In this document: in pieces, positions 17,601 to 24,539 of the stretch
How positions within the stretch are numbered: position 1 is the stretch's first letter
Layout of the letters: every line of letters starts with the position of its first letter
The notes under the pieces: model-generated
What the model saw: only the letters and a program-made list of their open reading frames with translations
Told to the model about the DNA's origin: nothing
The model's database searches: none
Source of the DNA: CAUJGQ01 sp042408665
Lineage (GTDB): Bacteria; Chloroflexota; Dehalococcoidia; CAUJGQ01
Direction: 5' to 3'
DNA: 64,000 bases
Assembly (NCBI GenBank): GCA_042408665.1
Contig: JBHOQW010000151.1
Span: forward strand, 10,226 to 74,225
Translations under genes and position numbers: made by a program

Positions 17601-17724
17601 GGTGCACAGCGATCGCCCGCGGGCGTTCGGCGAGGCGCACGCGCGCATCGTCATGACGGTGGCCAGCCAGGTAGCGCCGGCGCTGGCGCGCACCTCGCTT
17701 GGCGGTGGGTGGGACCCGAAATGA
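14692..17724 (+). CDS. Diguanylate cyclase with N-terminal GGDEF and C-terminal PAS/GAF sensors
   Basis: This 1010-residue cytosolic protein has no membrane segment. Residues 25-185 are a GGDEF domain with LTGLANRRAF, the metal site LLDLDGLKDLND, and an intact active site GGDEF at 104-108. RAGD five residues earlier is the RxxD product-inhibition site, so it should make c-di-GMP with feedback control. A GAF domain follows (about 205-365), then PAS (375-490, QAHDAIYITDP, NEAAERLSGY), and three more GAF-like domains (about 510-660, 680-830, 850-1000). In most such proteins the GGDEF is at the C-terminus; here the order is reversed. The ATG at 14692 was chosen for its position next to the domain, though its ribosome site (GGAGTGGGG) is modest; the frame is open from 14491. 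No partner gene is adjacent. Confidence 0.88.
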   Translation: MATDRAPQVRINAQYIEIARLRRLALRDELTGLANRRAFLERLEAEIARAVHTGIPFSLILLDLDGLKDLNDTFGHHAGDAALRAFGRALRRAVRAGDLVARIGGDEFAVIGVHAVPAEATLFAARVRAVADGLTRRILPGRRRAHLTAAMGVATWDGTVCDAGQIFARAEAALLSAKNARQPVDTPVTGVYRPRGRRTLGEELRRLLAMARRVSSSRELEDLCRAAAENAAALIGARDAVVALPRPDGCIGYTERFTEGRWLRVEGCWYRPGQGLVGRVMETAQPYVTADARGDRQVDQVAVARFDLCAVMGLPLRDHTGRAMGVISLANKRDGRPFTDNDVLLGMAFADLVATAMENVQAREEAEAAHRYLRSLMDQAHDAIYITDPHTRRILDVNEAAERLSGYTRAQLLTMRAPDLRPPEDRVQPGTTDLVLEHGARSLLVTAPRRHLRADGRIVPVEVSARLVQTPRGPVVMNIVRDVSERVAAEEELRRRNRELEARNDVSHLLAQVEGDAAALERVLRIAVHAAGGDGGVLAEYELEAGAARVTAEYRVPEPLRSYLLAKAHRPEGGFLGAALHGGVVHVPDTQASGVGARPETLAAGVRAFVCVPLAASGRVLGVLAVGSFTPHRFGEPEIALLQAVADQTAVWLERQRLLEETRRREQEARFLAELSAALNGARTAGTAARRLAAKASEALGRAVAVFLCDTSARQWRVAALHHPDPALRRRLARMLATDPPRFEGGLMAHLSAAERAELVDVRTGTLPPGSAAKLAQMGIETAVFAPLCAGGRLVGMLVAGDGPPGPPVTPRQVRLAEEIGRHAAAVLANALARRDLLARNRELRLVNDIAVLAQRATDTHALYAAVVERLRRYFRAQSAVLRLWDAATGVLRFAAGSRLPRHVEAWSRQTSPTLGTGITGRVAATRRPAIIEDALTDPRPLYTPEVAAVLRSSVYVPLVAGDELIGTLSVHSDRPRAFGEAHARIVMTVASQVAPALARTSLGGGWDPK

Positions 17725-17729
17725 GAGGA

Positions 17730-17763
17730 GCCGCCTTCTCGGTGGGGATACCGAGCAGGCGGC
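17730..17763 (+). terminator. Hairpin just after the diguanylate cyclase gene
   Basis: Outer arms GCCGCC (17730-17735) and GGCGGC (17758-17763) enclose inner arms CTCGGT (17738-17743) and ACCGAG (17750-17755) around a six-base loop. It begins five bases past the stop codon. There is no T-run, so factor-independent termination is uncertain. The rest of 17764-17983 shows nothing recognisable. Confidence 0.5.
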
Positions 17764-17983
17764 CGCCAGAGAGGGTGGGGGCTTGCGCCGGCCGGACCCC
17801 ATCTCCCCACATGGCCCGGGATCGGCGCCAAAGGAACCCTACGCAATGCCCCGAGTCCGGTCAACCACCGGACGATTCCGAGAGCGGCCGAGGATGGACG
17901 CTCCTTGCCCGTCCGTGCCTGACAACGGCCAGGGAGGCACGAGAACGCCGATATCGGTCGTAACCGTTCGGCAACGGGCGCGG

Positions 17984-18658
17984 TCAGCGTAGATAGCGCG
18001 CGAACCAGTCCAGTGTGCGCCGCCAGGCGTCGGCCGCCGCCTCGGCGTTGTACGAGGGGCCGGTATCGTTGAAGAAGGCGTGGCCGGCGTTGGGGTAGAT
18101 CACGGTTTCCACGGTCTTGCCGGCGGCGCGCAGGCGCTGCTCCAGGTCGCGCACGGCATCGGGCGGCATCCACTCGTCGGTGGCGCCGAACAGGCCCAGC
18201 ACGGGCGCCTGGAGCCGGTCGCAATCCGGCTCGCCGCCGGGCAGCACGCCGTAGAAGTCCACGCAGGCGGCGACGTCGGGGTTGGTGCAGGCGGCGAGCA
18301 GCGAGAGGCCGCCGCCCAGGCAGAAGCCGACCGTGCCGACCTTGCCGGTGCAGCGCGGGTGCTGCTTGAGGAAGTCTACGGCGCCCTTGAGCTGGCGCAC
18401 GGCGACGTCGCGCTTCATGTCCATCATGAGCTTGTTCGCCTCGTCCGGCTCGGTGGTGGCGCGGCCGCCGTACAAGTCGGGCGCCAGGGCCAGGTACCCG
18501 GCGGCGGCGAAGCGGTCGGCCACGTCTTTGATGTGTGGGACGAGCCCCCACCACTCCTGGATGACGACCACGCCGGGAGCACGCGCGTCGGTCTCGGGCA
18601 GGGCGAGGTAGCCCTGCACTGTGCCCTGGCCGTTGGGAAACGTCACCATCTCACCCAT
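17984..18658 (-). CDS. Dienelactone hydrolase family protein
   Basis: This 224-residue alpha/beta hydrolase of the dienelactone hydrolase family has a Cys nucleophile in GFCLGGG, Asp in GATDEWMP and His in NAGHAFFND, the family's Cys-Asp-His triad. The N-terminus has VVVIQEWWGLVPHIKDVADRFA and LAPDLYGG, as in clcD-type enzymes. It is probably cytosolic and hydrolyses lactones or related esters; the true substrate is unknown, since no aromatic-degradation genes are nearby. ATG 18658 follows GAGGAAAC and starts the domain neatly; the frame extends upstream to 18760 without support. Confidence 0.9.
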   Translation of the reverse strand: MGEMVTFPNGQGTVQGYLALPETDARAPGVVVIQEWWGLVPHIKDVADRFAAAGYLALAPDLYGGRATTEPDEANKLMMDMKRDVAVRQLKGAVDFLKQHPRCTGKVGTVGFCLGGGLSLLAACTNPDVAACVDFYGVLPGGEPDCDRLQAPVLGLFGATDEWMPPDAVRDLEQRLRAAGKTVETVIYPNAGHAFFNDTGPSYNAEAAADAWRRTLDWFARYLR

Positions 18659-19006
18659 GGAGCCCGGTTTCCTCCTTGCCTCGTGGTCAGCAGGGGTGCG
18701 CAGGTGCAGCCTAGCGTATAGACGCGGCAGAGGGGAGCGGCCCGCCGCGTCCATGGCCACCTCCGGCCTTCACCCGCCTCGCTGCGCGTGGACCCCGTCC
18801 GACAAGCAGAAGAGGGGGCAGTTGGAGGATGACGGCGGCCGACGGCGCGGCGTCACCGCTGCGGCGCACGGCGGGGCACCAGCTTGAGTCCGGCGCTCAC
18901 CGCGGCGGCACAGGGCGGGCCTGCGGCACGCGGCCCGGTGATTGCCCATAATAGGGGAGGCACAGCCGAGACGGCCCCCGCGAGAGCCGTCTGTCGGAGG
19001 GGTACC
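18659..19006. other. Intergenic region upstream of proS with a leader hairpin
   Basis: No gene is supported in these 348 bases. A seven-base-pair hairpin, AGACGGC (18969-18975) with GCCGTCT (18986-18992), ends just before the proS ribosome site CGGAGGGG and could affect its translation. A CATAAT hexamer at 18947-18952 is a possible -10 box. The T-box consensus expected for tRNA-sensing control was not found. Confidence 0.45.
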
Positions 19007-20440
19007 ATGGCCGAACAACCGCTGCCCTCGCGCGCTGAGGACTTCTCCGAGTGGTATAACCAGCTCGTGCTGCGCGCCGAGCTGGCCGATTACGCCCCCG
19101 TGCGCGGCTGCATGGTCGTGCGCCCTTACGGCTGGGCCATCTGGGAGAACATCCAGCAGGCGCTCGACCGCCGCTTCAAGGCCACGGGGCACGTGAACGC
19201 CGCCTTCCCGATGTTTATCCCGATGTCGTTTCTGGAGCGGGAGCGCGAGCACGTGGAGGGCTTCGCGCCGGAGCTGGCCGTGGTGACGATCGGCGGCGGT
19301 GAGACCCTGCCCGAGCCGCTGGCGGTGCGGCCCACGTCCGAGACGCTCATCGGCTACATGTACGCGCGCTGGATCAAGTCCTACCGGGACCTGCCGGTGC
19401 TGATCAACCTGTGGAACAGCGCCGTGCGCTGGGAGAAACGCACCAAGCTCTTCCTGCGCACTACCGAGTTCTACTGGCAGGAGGGGCACACCGCCCACGC
19501 CACCGAGGAAGAGGCCGAGGCGGAGGCGCGGCGGATGGTGCGCATCTATGAGGAGTTCGCCATCACCGAGGCCGCCATCCCCGTCATCGCTGGCCAGAAG
19601 AGCGAGAGTGAGAAGTTCGCGGGGGCGGTGCGCTCCTACACCATCGAGGCGATGATGGGCGATACGCGTGCTCTGCAGGCCGGCACCTCTCACAACCTCG
19701 GCCAGAACTTCGCCCGCGCCTTTGAGATCCAGTACCTGGACCGCAATAACACCCTGCAGTATTGCTGGACTACCTCGTGGGGCCTCTCCACCCGCTTCAT
19801 CGGCGCCATCATCATGGTCCACGGCGACGACAAGGGCCTCATCCTGCCCCCGCGCCTGGCGCCCTACCAGGTGGTCATCGTGCCCATCTACAAGAGCGAC
19901 GACGAACGGGCCCAGATGCTGGCCGAGGCCGATCGCCTGGCCCAGGAGCTAGGGAGCTTCCGCGTCTACATCGATCGCCGGGAGGAGGTCACCCCCGGCT
20001 ACAAGTTCAACGACTGGGAGATGCGCGGCGTGCCCCTGCGCCTTGAGATCGGCCCGCGCGACGTGGCCCAGGGCACGGTGGTGCTGGCCCGGCGCGACGT
20101 GCCGGGTAGGGAGGGCAAGCTCACCGTGCCCCGCACCGGCTTATCGGAGCGGGTCGGCGCCCTGCTGGAGGATATTCAGGCCGCGTTGTATCGGCGGGCG
20201 CTGGCGTTTCGTAAGGAGCACACGTTTGAGCCGGTGGACTACGTGGAGCTGCGAGAGGCGGTGGAGCGAGGCTTCGCCCTGGCCTGGTGGTGCGGCTCAC
20301 CGGTCTGCGAGACCCGCGTCAAAGAGGAAACCCGCGCCACCACCCGCTGCATCCCGTTTGACCAGCCGGGAGGCGTCGGTCATTGCGTGGTCTGTGGCCT
20401 CCCCGCCGATCGCAAGGTCATCTTCGCCCGCGCCTACTGA
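19007..20440 (+). CDS. proS: Prolyl-tRNA synthetase, archaeal/eukaryotic type (ProS type 3)
   Basis: This class II synthetase charges tRNA-Pro. The 477 residues lack the bacterial editing insertion. The features match the type also found in archaea, eukaryotes and some bacteria: DFSEWYNQLVLRAELADYAPVRGCMV near the start, VRPTSETLIGYMYARWI (motif 2 region), RWEKRTKLFLRTTEFYWQEGHTAH, and GTSHNLGQNFARAF. The C-terminal zinc-type domain has four cysteines: CGSPVC, then RCIPF, then HCVVC at the end. GGAGGGG precedes ATG 19007. No other ProRS copy is seen here, so it may be the housekeeping enzyme. Confidence 0.95.
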   Translation: MAEQPLPSRAEDFSEWYNQLVLRAELADYAPVRGCMVVRPYGWAIWENIQQALDRRFKATGHVNAAFPMFIPMSFLEREREHVEGFAPELAVVTIGGGETLPEPLAVRPTSETLIGYMYARWIKSYRDLPVLINLWNSAVRWEKRTKLFLRTTEFYWQEGHTAHATEEEAEAEARRMVRIYEEFAITEAAIPVIAGQKSESEKFAGAVRSYTIEAMMGDTRALQAGTSHNLGQNFARAFEIQYLDRNNTLQYCWTTSWGLSTRFIGAIIMVHGDDKGLILPPRLAPYQVVIVPIYKSDDERAQMLAEADRLAQELGSFRVYIDRREEVTPGYKFNDWEMRGVPLRLEIGPRDVAQGTVVLARRDVPGREGKLTVPRTGLSERVGALLEDIQAALYRRALAFRKEHTFEPVDYVELREAVERGFALAWWCGSPVCETRVKEETRATTRCIPFDQPGGVGHCVVCGLPADRKVIFARAY

Positions 20441-20489
20441 ATGGGCCCGGGCCGGCAGATGGCCGCACGGCGAAACGTGAGCGGCCGGC

Positions 20490-21311
20490 TCAGTCTGCCG
20501 CGGCCGTGGCCGGCACCGTGCGCAGGAACTCGGTCACCACGCGCACCGTCTCCTCCGGGTGCGAGCCGGCGAAGTTGTGCGCCGCGCCGGGGATGACGTG
20601 CAGTCGGCTACCGGCGATGCGCTCATGCAAGATGCGGCTGTTCTCCGGTGGGATGAGCACGTCGCGGTCGCCGGTGAGGATCAGCGTGGGTGCGGTGATC
20701 TGGGCCAGGCGGTCGTGGCTGCTCCAGGCGCGGATCGCCTCCATCTGGAAGCGGCGCGTCTTGAGCGGCGTCGGGTGGGCCAGGGCACGCTCCAGGGTTT
20801 GCTCGAGGATATCCTGGTGGGTGGCGATGAACTCCGGCGTGTAGCTGGCCGGCCAGGCCCGGCGGGCGGCCTCGCGCGGGTCCATTCCCTCCGGCACCAT
20901 CAGCAGTTGCAGCACCTCTGGCGCGGCCGGCACGGACACCGGCGCACCGCAGTTGGTGCAGCCCAGCACCAGTCCCAGCACCCGTTGCGGGTGGCGCAGC
21001 GCCAGCTCCTGGGCGATCATGCCGCCCATCGACAGGCCGAACACGTGTGCCCGCGGCACCGAGAGGGCGTCCAGCAGGGCGGCGGCGTCGTCCGCCATCT
21101 GCGCCAGCGTCCACGGCGTGTCCGGGTGATCGCTCTGGCCCGTGCCGCGGTTGTCGAAGGCGATGACCTGGAACGAGCGAGCAAAGCCCGCGATAAGCTC
21201 CGGCCGCCAGGAGGCCGAGCTGCTGCCGAACCCGTTGATGAGCAGCAGCGGCTCACCCCGGCCGTGGGTCTCGTAGTAGAGGGTGATCTCTCCGGCCCGC
21301 ACCCGCGGCAT
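20490..21311 (-). CDS. Alpha/beta hydrolase
   Basis: This 273-residue alpha/beta-fold hydrolase has an oxyanion-hole strand LLLINGFGSSSASW, serine nucleophile in VFGLSMGGMIAQE, Asp in LILTGDRDVLIP, and His in PGAAHNFAGSHPE. It resembles 3-oxoadipate enol-lactonase and esterase-type members, but sequence alone does not fix the substrate. Upstream, AGGGAGG is well placed before ATG 21311; extra in-frame codons to 21368 are unlikely. It converges with proS and stands alone. Confidence 0.88.
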   Translation of the reverse strand: MPRVRAGEITLYYETHGRGEPLLLINGFGSSSASWRPELIAGFARSFQVIAFDNRGTGQSDHPDTPWTLAQMADDAAALLDALSVPRAHVFGLSMGGMIAQELALRHPQRVLGLVLGCTNCGAPVSVPAAPEVLQLLMVPEGMDPREAARRAWPASYTPEFIATHQDILEQTLERALAHPTPLKTRRFQMEAIRAWSSHDRLAQITAPTLILTGDRDVLIPPENSRILHERIAGSRLHVIPGAAHNFAGSHPEETVRVVTEFLRTVPATAAAD

Positions 21312-21807
21312 ACCGAACCTCCCTGCACGCATGCGATTCCATGTCTGAGTATAGGCGCCGGTGCCCACAGACGCGCGGGTACCTGTCGGCCGGCACCCCT
21401 GTGAGAGGGGTGAGCCGCTGTCCCACGGCGCAGCTGGGGCGGGGAATGATCGGGGGTGGGGGTGGACCGGCGGGCCTGATTAACCCGTTCGAGGATCGGG
21501 CCTACTCCTGCCCGGGCATATCATGGGGTTGGCCGCCACCGTGTCCAGATCTCGCCCCGCCGTCCGCAGCGCGGCCACCCGGGCTGCTACGCCACCTTCC
21601 TCAGGCATCGATATCCGGAGCGGCTCACGCGGGAAGGGGGGATGCGATCCGCGCTAGACCGGCAGGCCGCCCCGGTATGCCGGGGCACTGTAGCTCCCGC
21701 CCGTATCGACGCGCCCACATGCGGATATTGCGCACGCCAGGTCGCACCCGGCTCCCGGTCGGGTAGAAGCCGGGCGAAGCATGTGCAGGGAAAGGAGAGC
21801 CACCATC
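21312..21807. other. Intergenic region upstream of the first HSP20 gene
   Basis: I see no credible gene in these 496 bases between divergent genes. It is G+C-rich with scattered A+T-rich hexamers such as GATATC (21609) and GATATT (21722). A CIRCE element of the HrcA heat-shock repressor is not present. The HSP20 promoter could not be fixed. Confidence 0.45.
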
Positions 21808-22293
21808 ATGGCACTGACACGTTGGGACCCGTTCGCGGAGATGACCACCCTCCGCCAGGCGATCGACCGGTTGTTCGAGGAGAGCTTCGTACTGCCACGC
21901 CGGATCTTTGGCCGGGAGATGGCTGAGGTACCGGTTGACCTCATGGAGCGTGATGACGCCCTGGTAGCCAAGGTGGCGATCCCCGGCGTCAAGCCGGAGG
22001 ATATCGAGGTCAGCATCCAGAACAACGTGCTCACCATCCGCGGGGAGATGCGTGAGGAGCAGGAGACGCCGCAAGGGCGCTACTACTGGCGCGAGCGGCG
22101 CACCGGCAGCTTCATGCGTCAGATCACCCTGCCGGTCGAGGTCAACGCCGATGCGGCCACGGCCACCTACGAGCACGGCGTCCTGACCATTACCATCCCC
22201 AAGGCCGAACGGGTGCGACCCAAGCAGATCCCCGTGCGGGTGCAGGGACAGGCCCAGGCGGTCGGCACGGGCGCGCAGGGCGCCCGCAGCTAA
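21808..22293 (+). CDS. HSP20-family small heat shock protein
   Basis: This is a 161-residue alpha-crystallin-type chaperone that holds unfolded proteins in the cytosol. The N-terminal MALTRWDPFAEMTTLRQAID is typical. The crystallin domain runs from about residue 45 (VPVDLMERDDALVAKVAIPG) through IQNNVLTIRGEM and FMRQITLPVEV to YEHGVLTITIPKAE. A C-terminal RPKQIPVRV carries the I-x-V-type anchor used in oligomer assembly. AAAGGAGAG precedes ATG 21808. It is a separate gene from the HSP20 next to lon at 58.7 kb; the two are quite different in sequence. Confidence 0.94.
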   Translation: MALTRWDPFAEMTTLRQAIDRLFEESFVLPRRIFGREMAEVPVDLMERDDALVAKVAIPGVKPEDIEVSIQNNVLTIRGEMREEQETPQGRYYWRERRTGSFMRQITLPVEVNADAATATYEHGVLTITIPKAERVRPKQIPVRVQGQAQAVGTGAQGARS

Positions 22294-22304
22294 GGGACGG
22301 CACG

Positions 22305-22330
22305 GGCGGCGGGCCGTACGGCCCGCCGCC
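22305..22330 (+). terminator. Perfect 26-base palindrome after the HSP20 gene
   Basis: Arms GGCGGCGGGCC (22305-22315) and GGCCCGCCGCC (22320-22330) flank GTAC. It starts 11 bases past the HSP20 stop and should form a very stable hairpin that ends or attenuates transcription before the next gene. Confidence 0.65.
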
Positions 22331-22372
22331 TGCTCTCGTCGCGCCAACCAAACTGCCGAGGAGGAACGGCAT

Positions 22373-23074
22373 GTGAACGACAGAGAGCGCGATGCGGGGG
22401 CCGAGCGGGCCGCGACCATCCATGCGGACGGGCGCGAGCTCCCCGGCGACCTGGGTTTGCCGCCGTCCGCACGCGGGTTGGTGATCTTCGCGCACGGCAG
22501 CGGCAGCAGCCGCCTCAGCCCCCGCAACCGCGCCGTTGCCGCCGTGCTTCGCCGGGCGGGACTGGCCACCCTGCTCTTCGACCTGCTCACCGCCGCCGAG
22601 GAACGCGAGGAGATGTGGACGCGCCACCTGCGGTTCGATATCGGCCTTCTCGCCCGCCGCCTCGTGGCCGCCACGCGGCAGATGGCGGCCGCGCCGGCGA
22701 CCGCCGCCCTGCCCGTTGGATACTTCGGCGCCAGCACCGGCGCGGCCGCCGCACTGGTGGCCGCGGCCGAGCTGCCCGAGCTTATCCGCGCGGTGGTGTC
22801 ACGCGGCGGCCGACCGGACCTGGCCGGCGACGCCCTGGAGCGGGTGCGCGCGCCGGTGCTGCTCATCGTGGGCGGCAACGACCCGCTGGTGCTGGAGCTC
22901 AACCGGCAGGCGATGACGCGCCTGCGCGTCCCGCATCGCCTGGAGGTCATCCCTGGCGCCACCCACCTGTTCGAGGAGCCGGGCGCGCTGGAGCGGGTGG
23001 CGGAGCTGGCCCGCGACTGGTTCCTGGAGCATCTGCCCCAGCCGGCCGGCGATCGGCGGCGGGCGGCGCCGTAG
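22373..23074 (+). CDS. Dienelactone hydrolase-like alpha/beta hydrolase
   Basis: This 233-residue hydrolase has the strand LVIFAHGSGSSRLSPRN, serine nucleophile in YFGASTGAAAALVAA, Asp in LIVGGNDPLVLELN and His in PGATHLFEEPG. This subgroup is often fused to or found beside phosphoribosyltransferase genes and small heat shock genes in other bacteria; here only HSP20 is adjacent. The function is unknown. The start is GTG 22373 with GAGGAGGAA before it. The palindrome at 22305-22330 separates it from HSP20, so co-transcription would need readthrough. Confidence 0.85.
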   Translation: MNDRERDAGAERAATIHADGRELPGDLGLPPSARGLVIFAHGSGSSRLSPRNRAVAAVLRRAGLATLLFDLLTAAEEREEMWTRHLRFDIGLLARRLVAATRQMAAAPATAALPVGYFGASTGAAAALVAAAELPELIRAVVSRGGRPDLAGDALERVRAPVLLIVGGNDPLVLELNRQAMTRLRVPHRLEVIPGATHLFEEPGALERVAELARDWFLEHLPQPAGDRRRAAP

Positions 23075-23095
23075 CGCCGTTCCTTCCGCACGCGC

Positions 23096-23133
23096 TACAG
23101 TCAAGCCGGGACGGGTCACGCGGGCCCGTCCCG
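23096..23133 (+). promoter_or_regulatory. -10 element and 5' leader hairpin before an alpha/beta hydrolase gene
   Basis: GC-TACAGT (hexamer 23096-23101) is a likely -10 element. Directly downstream a hairpin forms from CGGGACGGG (23107-23115) and CCCGTCCCG (23125-23133), nine perfect pairs with a nine-base loop. The hairpin ends 22 bases before ATG 23156 and would sit at the very 5' end of the mRNA, where it could protect the RNA; alternatively it terminates the preceding gene. Confidence 0.5.
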
Positions 23134-23155
23134 ACGTCTGCGTGCAGGAGGGGCT

Positions 23156-23959
23156 ATGCCGGTCGTCGAGACCAACGGCATTCGCGTCCACTACCTGGAG
23201 CAGGGGCAGGGACCACCGGTGGTGTGGTTGCCGGGTGGCAACGACCACGCGGCTATGGCCCTGCGCGCGCACGAGCCCCTGCTGGATCGCTACCGCTTCA
23301 TCGCCGTGGACCCGCGCGGCCAGGGTGGCACCACGGCGTTCGTCGCCGCTGCCTCCTATGCGCCGTCGCTCCTGGCCGCCGACCTGCTCGGCTTCCTCGA
23401 TGCGCTTGGCCTGGACCGACCGGTGCTGGGTGGACACTCGCGTGGAGCGCGCTCGGCGCTGGAATTCGCGCGCCGCTACCCACAGCGGGTGCGGGCGGTG
23501 GTGGCGGTGGCGCCGCCCGCCCTGGGGGCGCACGGTGAGCGGCGGGCGTTCTACCTGCGGGCGGCGGAGAAACTGCGCCGCGAGGGGCTGGAGCCGTTCC
23601 TCAAGCGTCTCCCGAGCGCTCCCCGCCATCCGGAACGGCGCGCCGAGTGGGAGGCCCACCTGCGCGCCGTCGGCGCGGAGGCGCTGGCGGCGCAGTACGA
23701 GGCCCTCGCCGACCTGCGACCGCTCACCGAGGACACGGCCGGCCTCACCATGCCCATCCTCGTGGTGTGCGGCCAGCACGACCGCATGCTCGAGGATGCC
23801 CGCGCCCTGGCGGCGGCCGTGCCCTCGGCCCGGCTGGTGGTGATCCCGAAGGCCGGCCATGCGCCGTTCAGCGAGGCCAAACCGGAATACTTCGCGGTTG
23901 TCGCGGCGTTCCTGACCGAGGTGACGGGCGGCGCGGTCCCGGTGGAACGCGCCGGCTGA
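23156..23959 (+). CDS. Alpha/beta hydrolase
   Basis: This is a 267-residue alpha/beta hydrolase. Its strand-turn VVWLPGGNDHAAM, the FIAVDPRGQGGT loop, serine nucleophile in LGGHSRGARSALEFA, Asp in LVVCGQHDRMLEDA and His in KAGHAPFSEAKPE are all in place. It belongs to the broad esterase/haloperoxidase-like group, with no diagnostic substrate motif. CAGGAGGGG precedes ATG 23156. It converges with the SH3-like surface protein gene five bases away. It is one of four hydrolases of this fold within 6 kb. Confidence 0.87.
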   Translation: MPVVETNGIRVHYLEQGQGPPVVWLPGGNDHAAMALRAHEPLLDRYRFIAVDPRGQGGTTAFVAAASYAPSLLAADLLGFLDALGLDRPVLGGHSRGARSALEFARRYPQRVRAVVAVAPPALGAHGERRAFYLRAAEKLRREGLEPFLKRLPSAPRHPERRAEWEAHLRAVGAEALAAQYEALADLRPLTEDTAGLTMPILVVCGQHDRMLEDARALAAAVPSARLVVIPKAGHAPFSEAKPEYFAVVAAFLTEVTGGAVPVERAG

Positions 23960-23964
23960 GGGGC

Positions 23965-24492
23965 TCAGGGCACCCGCTCCACGTAGCCTTGCCCGGCGTA
24001 GATGTACTGGTTGGGACCGACGATCAGCCACTCGGTGCCCTTGCCCGGCTCCGCCTCCTGACCGTTGAGCACGCGGCCCTGGACGTGCACCTCGGCGCCC
24101 TGCGGCACCGAGCCCACCACGTTGCCGGGCTCCACCCGCGGCGCGCTGCGGATGCGCAGCCCACCCGCCTCCACCACACGCCCAGTCCACACCTCATCGA
24201 CGATCAGGAGGCCGCCCACGTTACGCGGTGTGGGCGTCGGGGAAGCCGTCGGGGTGGCGGTCGGCGTGGGCTCCGGTGTGGGCGTGGCCGACGGCGTCGC
24301 CTGGGGTTCCGTTGGCACCGGGGTTACCGCGGCACCGCTCCCGGCCGCCCCGCTCCCACCGCCCCGTCGCAGGGCCACCGCGGCCCCGGCCGCCGCGCCG
24401 ACGGCAAACGCCAGCACGATCAGCCCGACCAGCAGCGCCCGGCCGGTGGCGTCACCCCGTGGGGCTGAGGCGGGAAAACGGCTCCCCGTCAC
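23965..24492 (-). CDS. Membrane-anchored protein with SH3-like domain
   Basis: The 175 residues have three parts. A short charged start is followed by a transmembrane helix at about 20-42 (LLVGLIVLAFAVGAAAGAAV). A flexible linker of repeated Thr-Pro pairs follows (about 55-88), then a C-terminal SH3b-like domain (about 95-175) with GLRIRSAPRVEPGNVVGSVPQGAEVHV, ending in YVERVP. The topology puts the SH3 domain outside the cell, where such domains often bind wall or surface material. GTG 24492 is the only clear start but its ribosome site is poor. Anchored Pro/Thr linkers of this kind recur in the window (37.7, 41.3 kb). Confidence 0.75.
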   Translation of the reverse strand: MTGSRFPASAPRGDATGRALLVGLIVLAFAVGAAAGAAVALRRGGGSGAAGSGAAVTPVPTEPQATPSATPTPEPTPTATPTASPTPTPRNVGGLLIVDEVWTGRVVEAGGLRIRSAPRVEPGNVVGSVPQGAEVHVQGRVLNGQEAEPGKGTEWLIVGPNQYIYAGQGYVERVP

Positions 24493-24539
24493 GTGTCACC
24501 CGCGCGGGCGGCAGGGCGCCGCCCGTCCTCCTTCCCGCT

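Noticed and set aside
18860..19006. A T-box leader before proS
   Set aside because: No T-box consensus or specifier stem; only a short hairpin next to the ribosome site.
21487..21505. A T-arm-like TTCGA sequence that might belong to a tRNA
   Set aside because: The flanking bases do not form a five-pair stem with a seven-base loop, and no anticodon arm or acceptor stem can be built.
21341..21766. A 141-codon open frame before the HSP20 gene
   Set aside because: Low-complexity translation, no ribosome site and no family resemblance.
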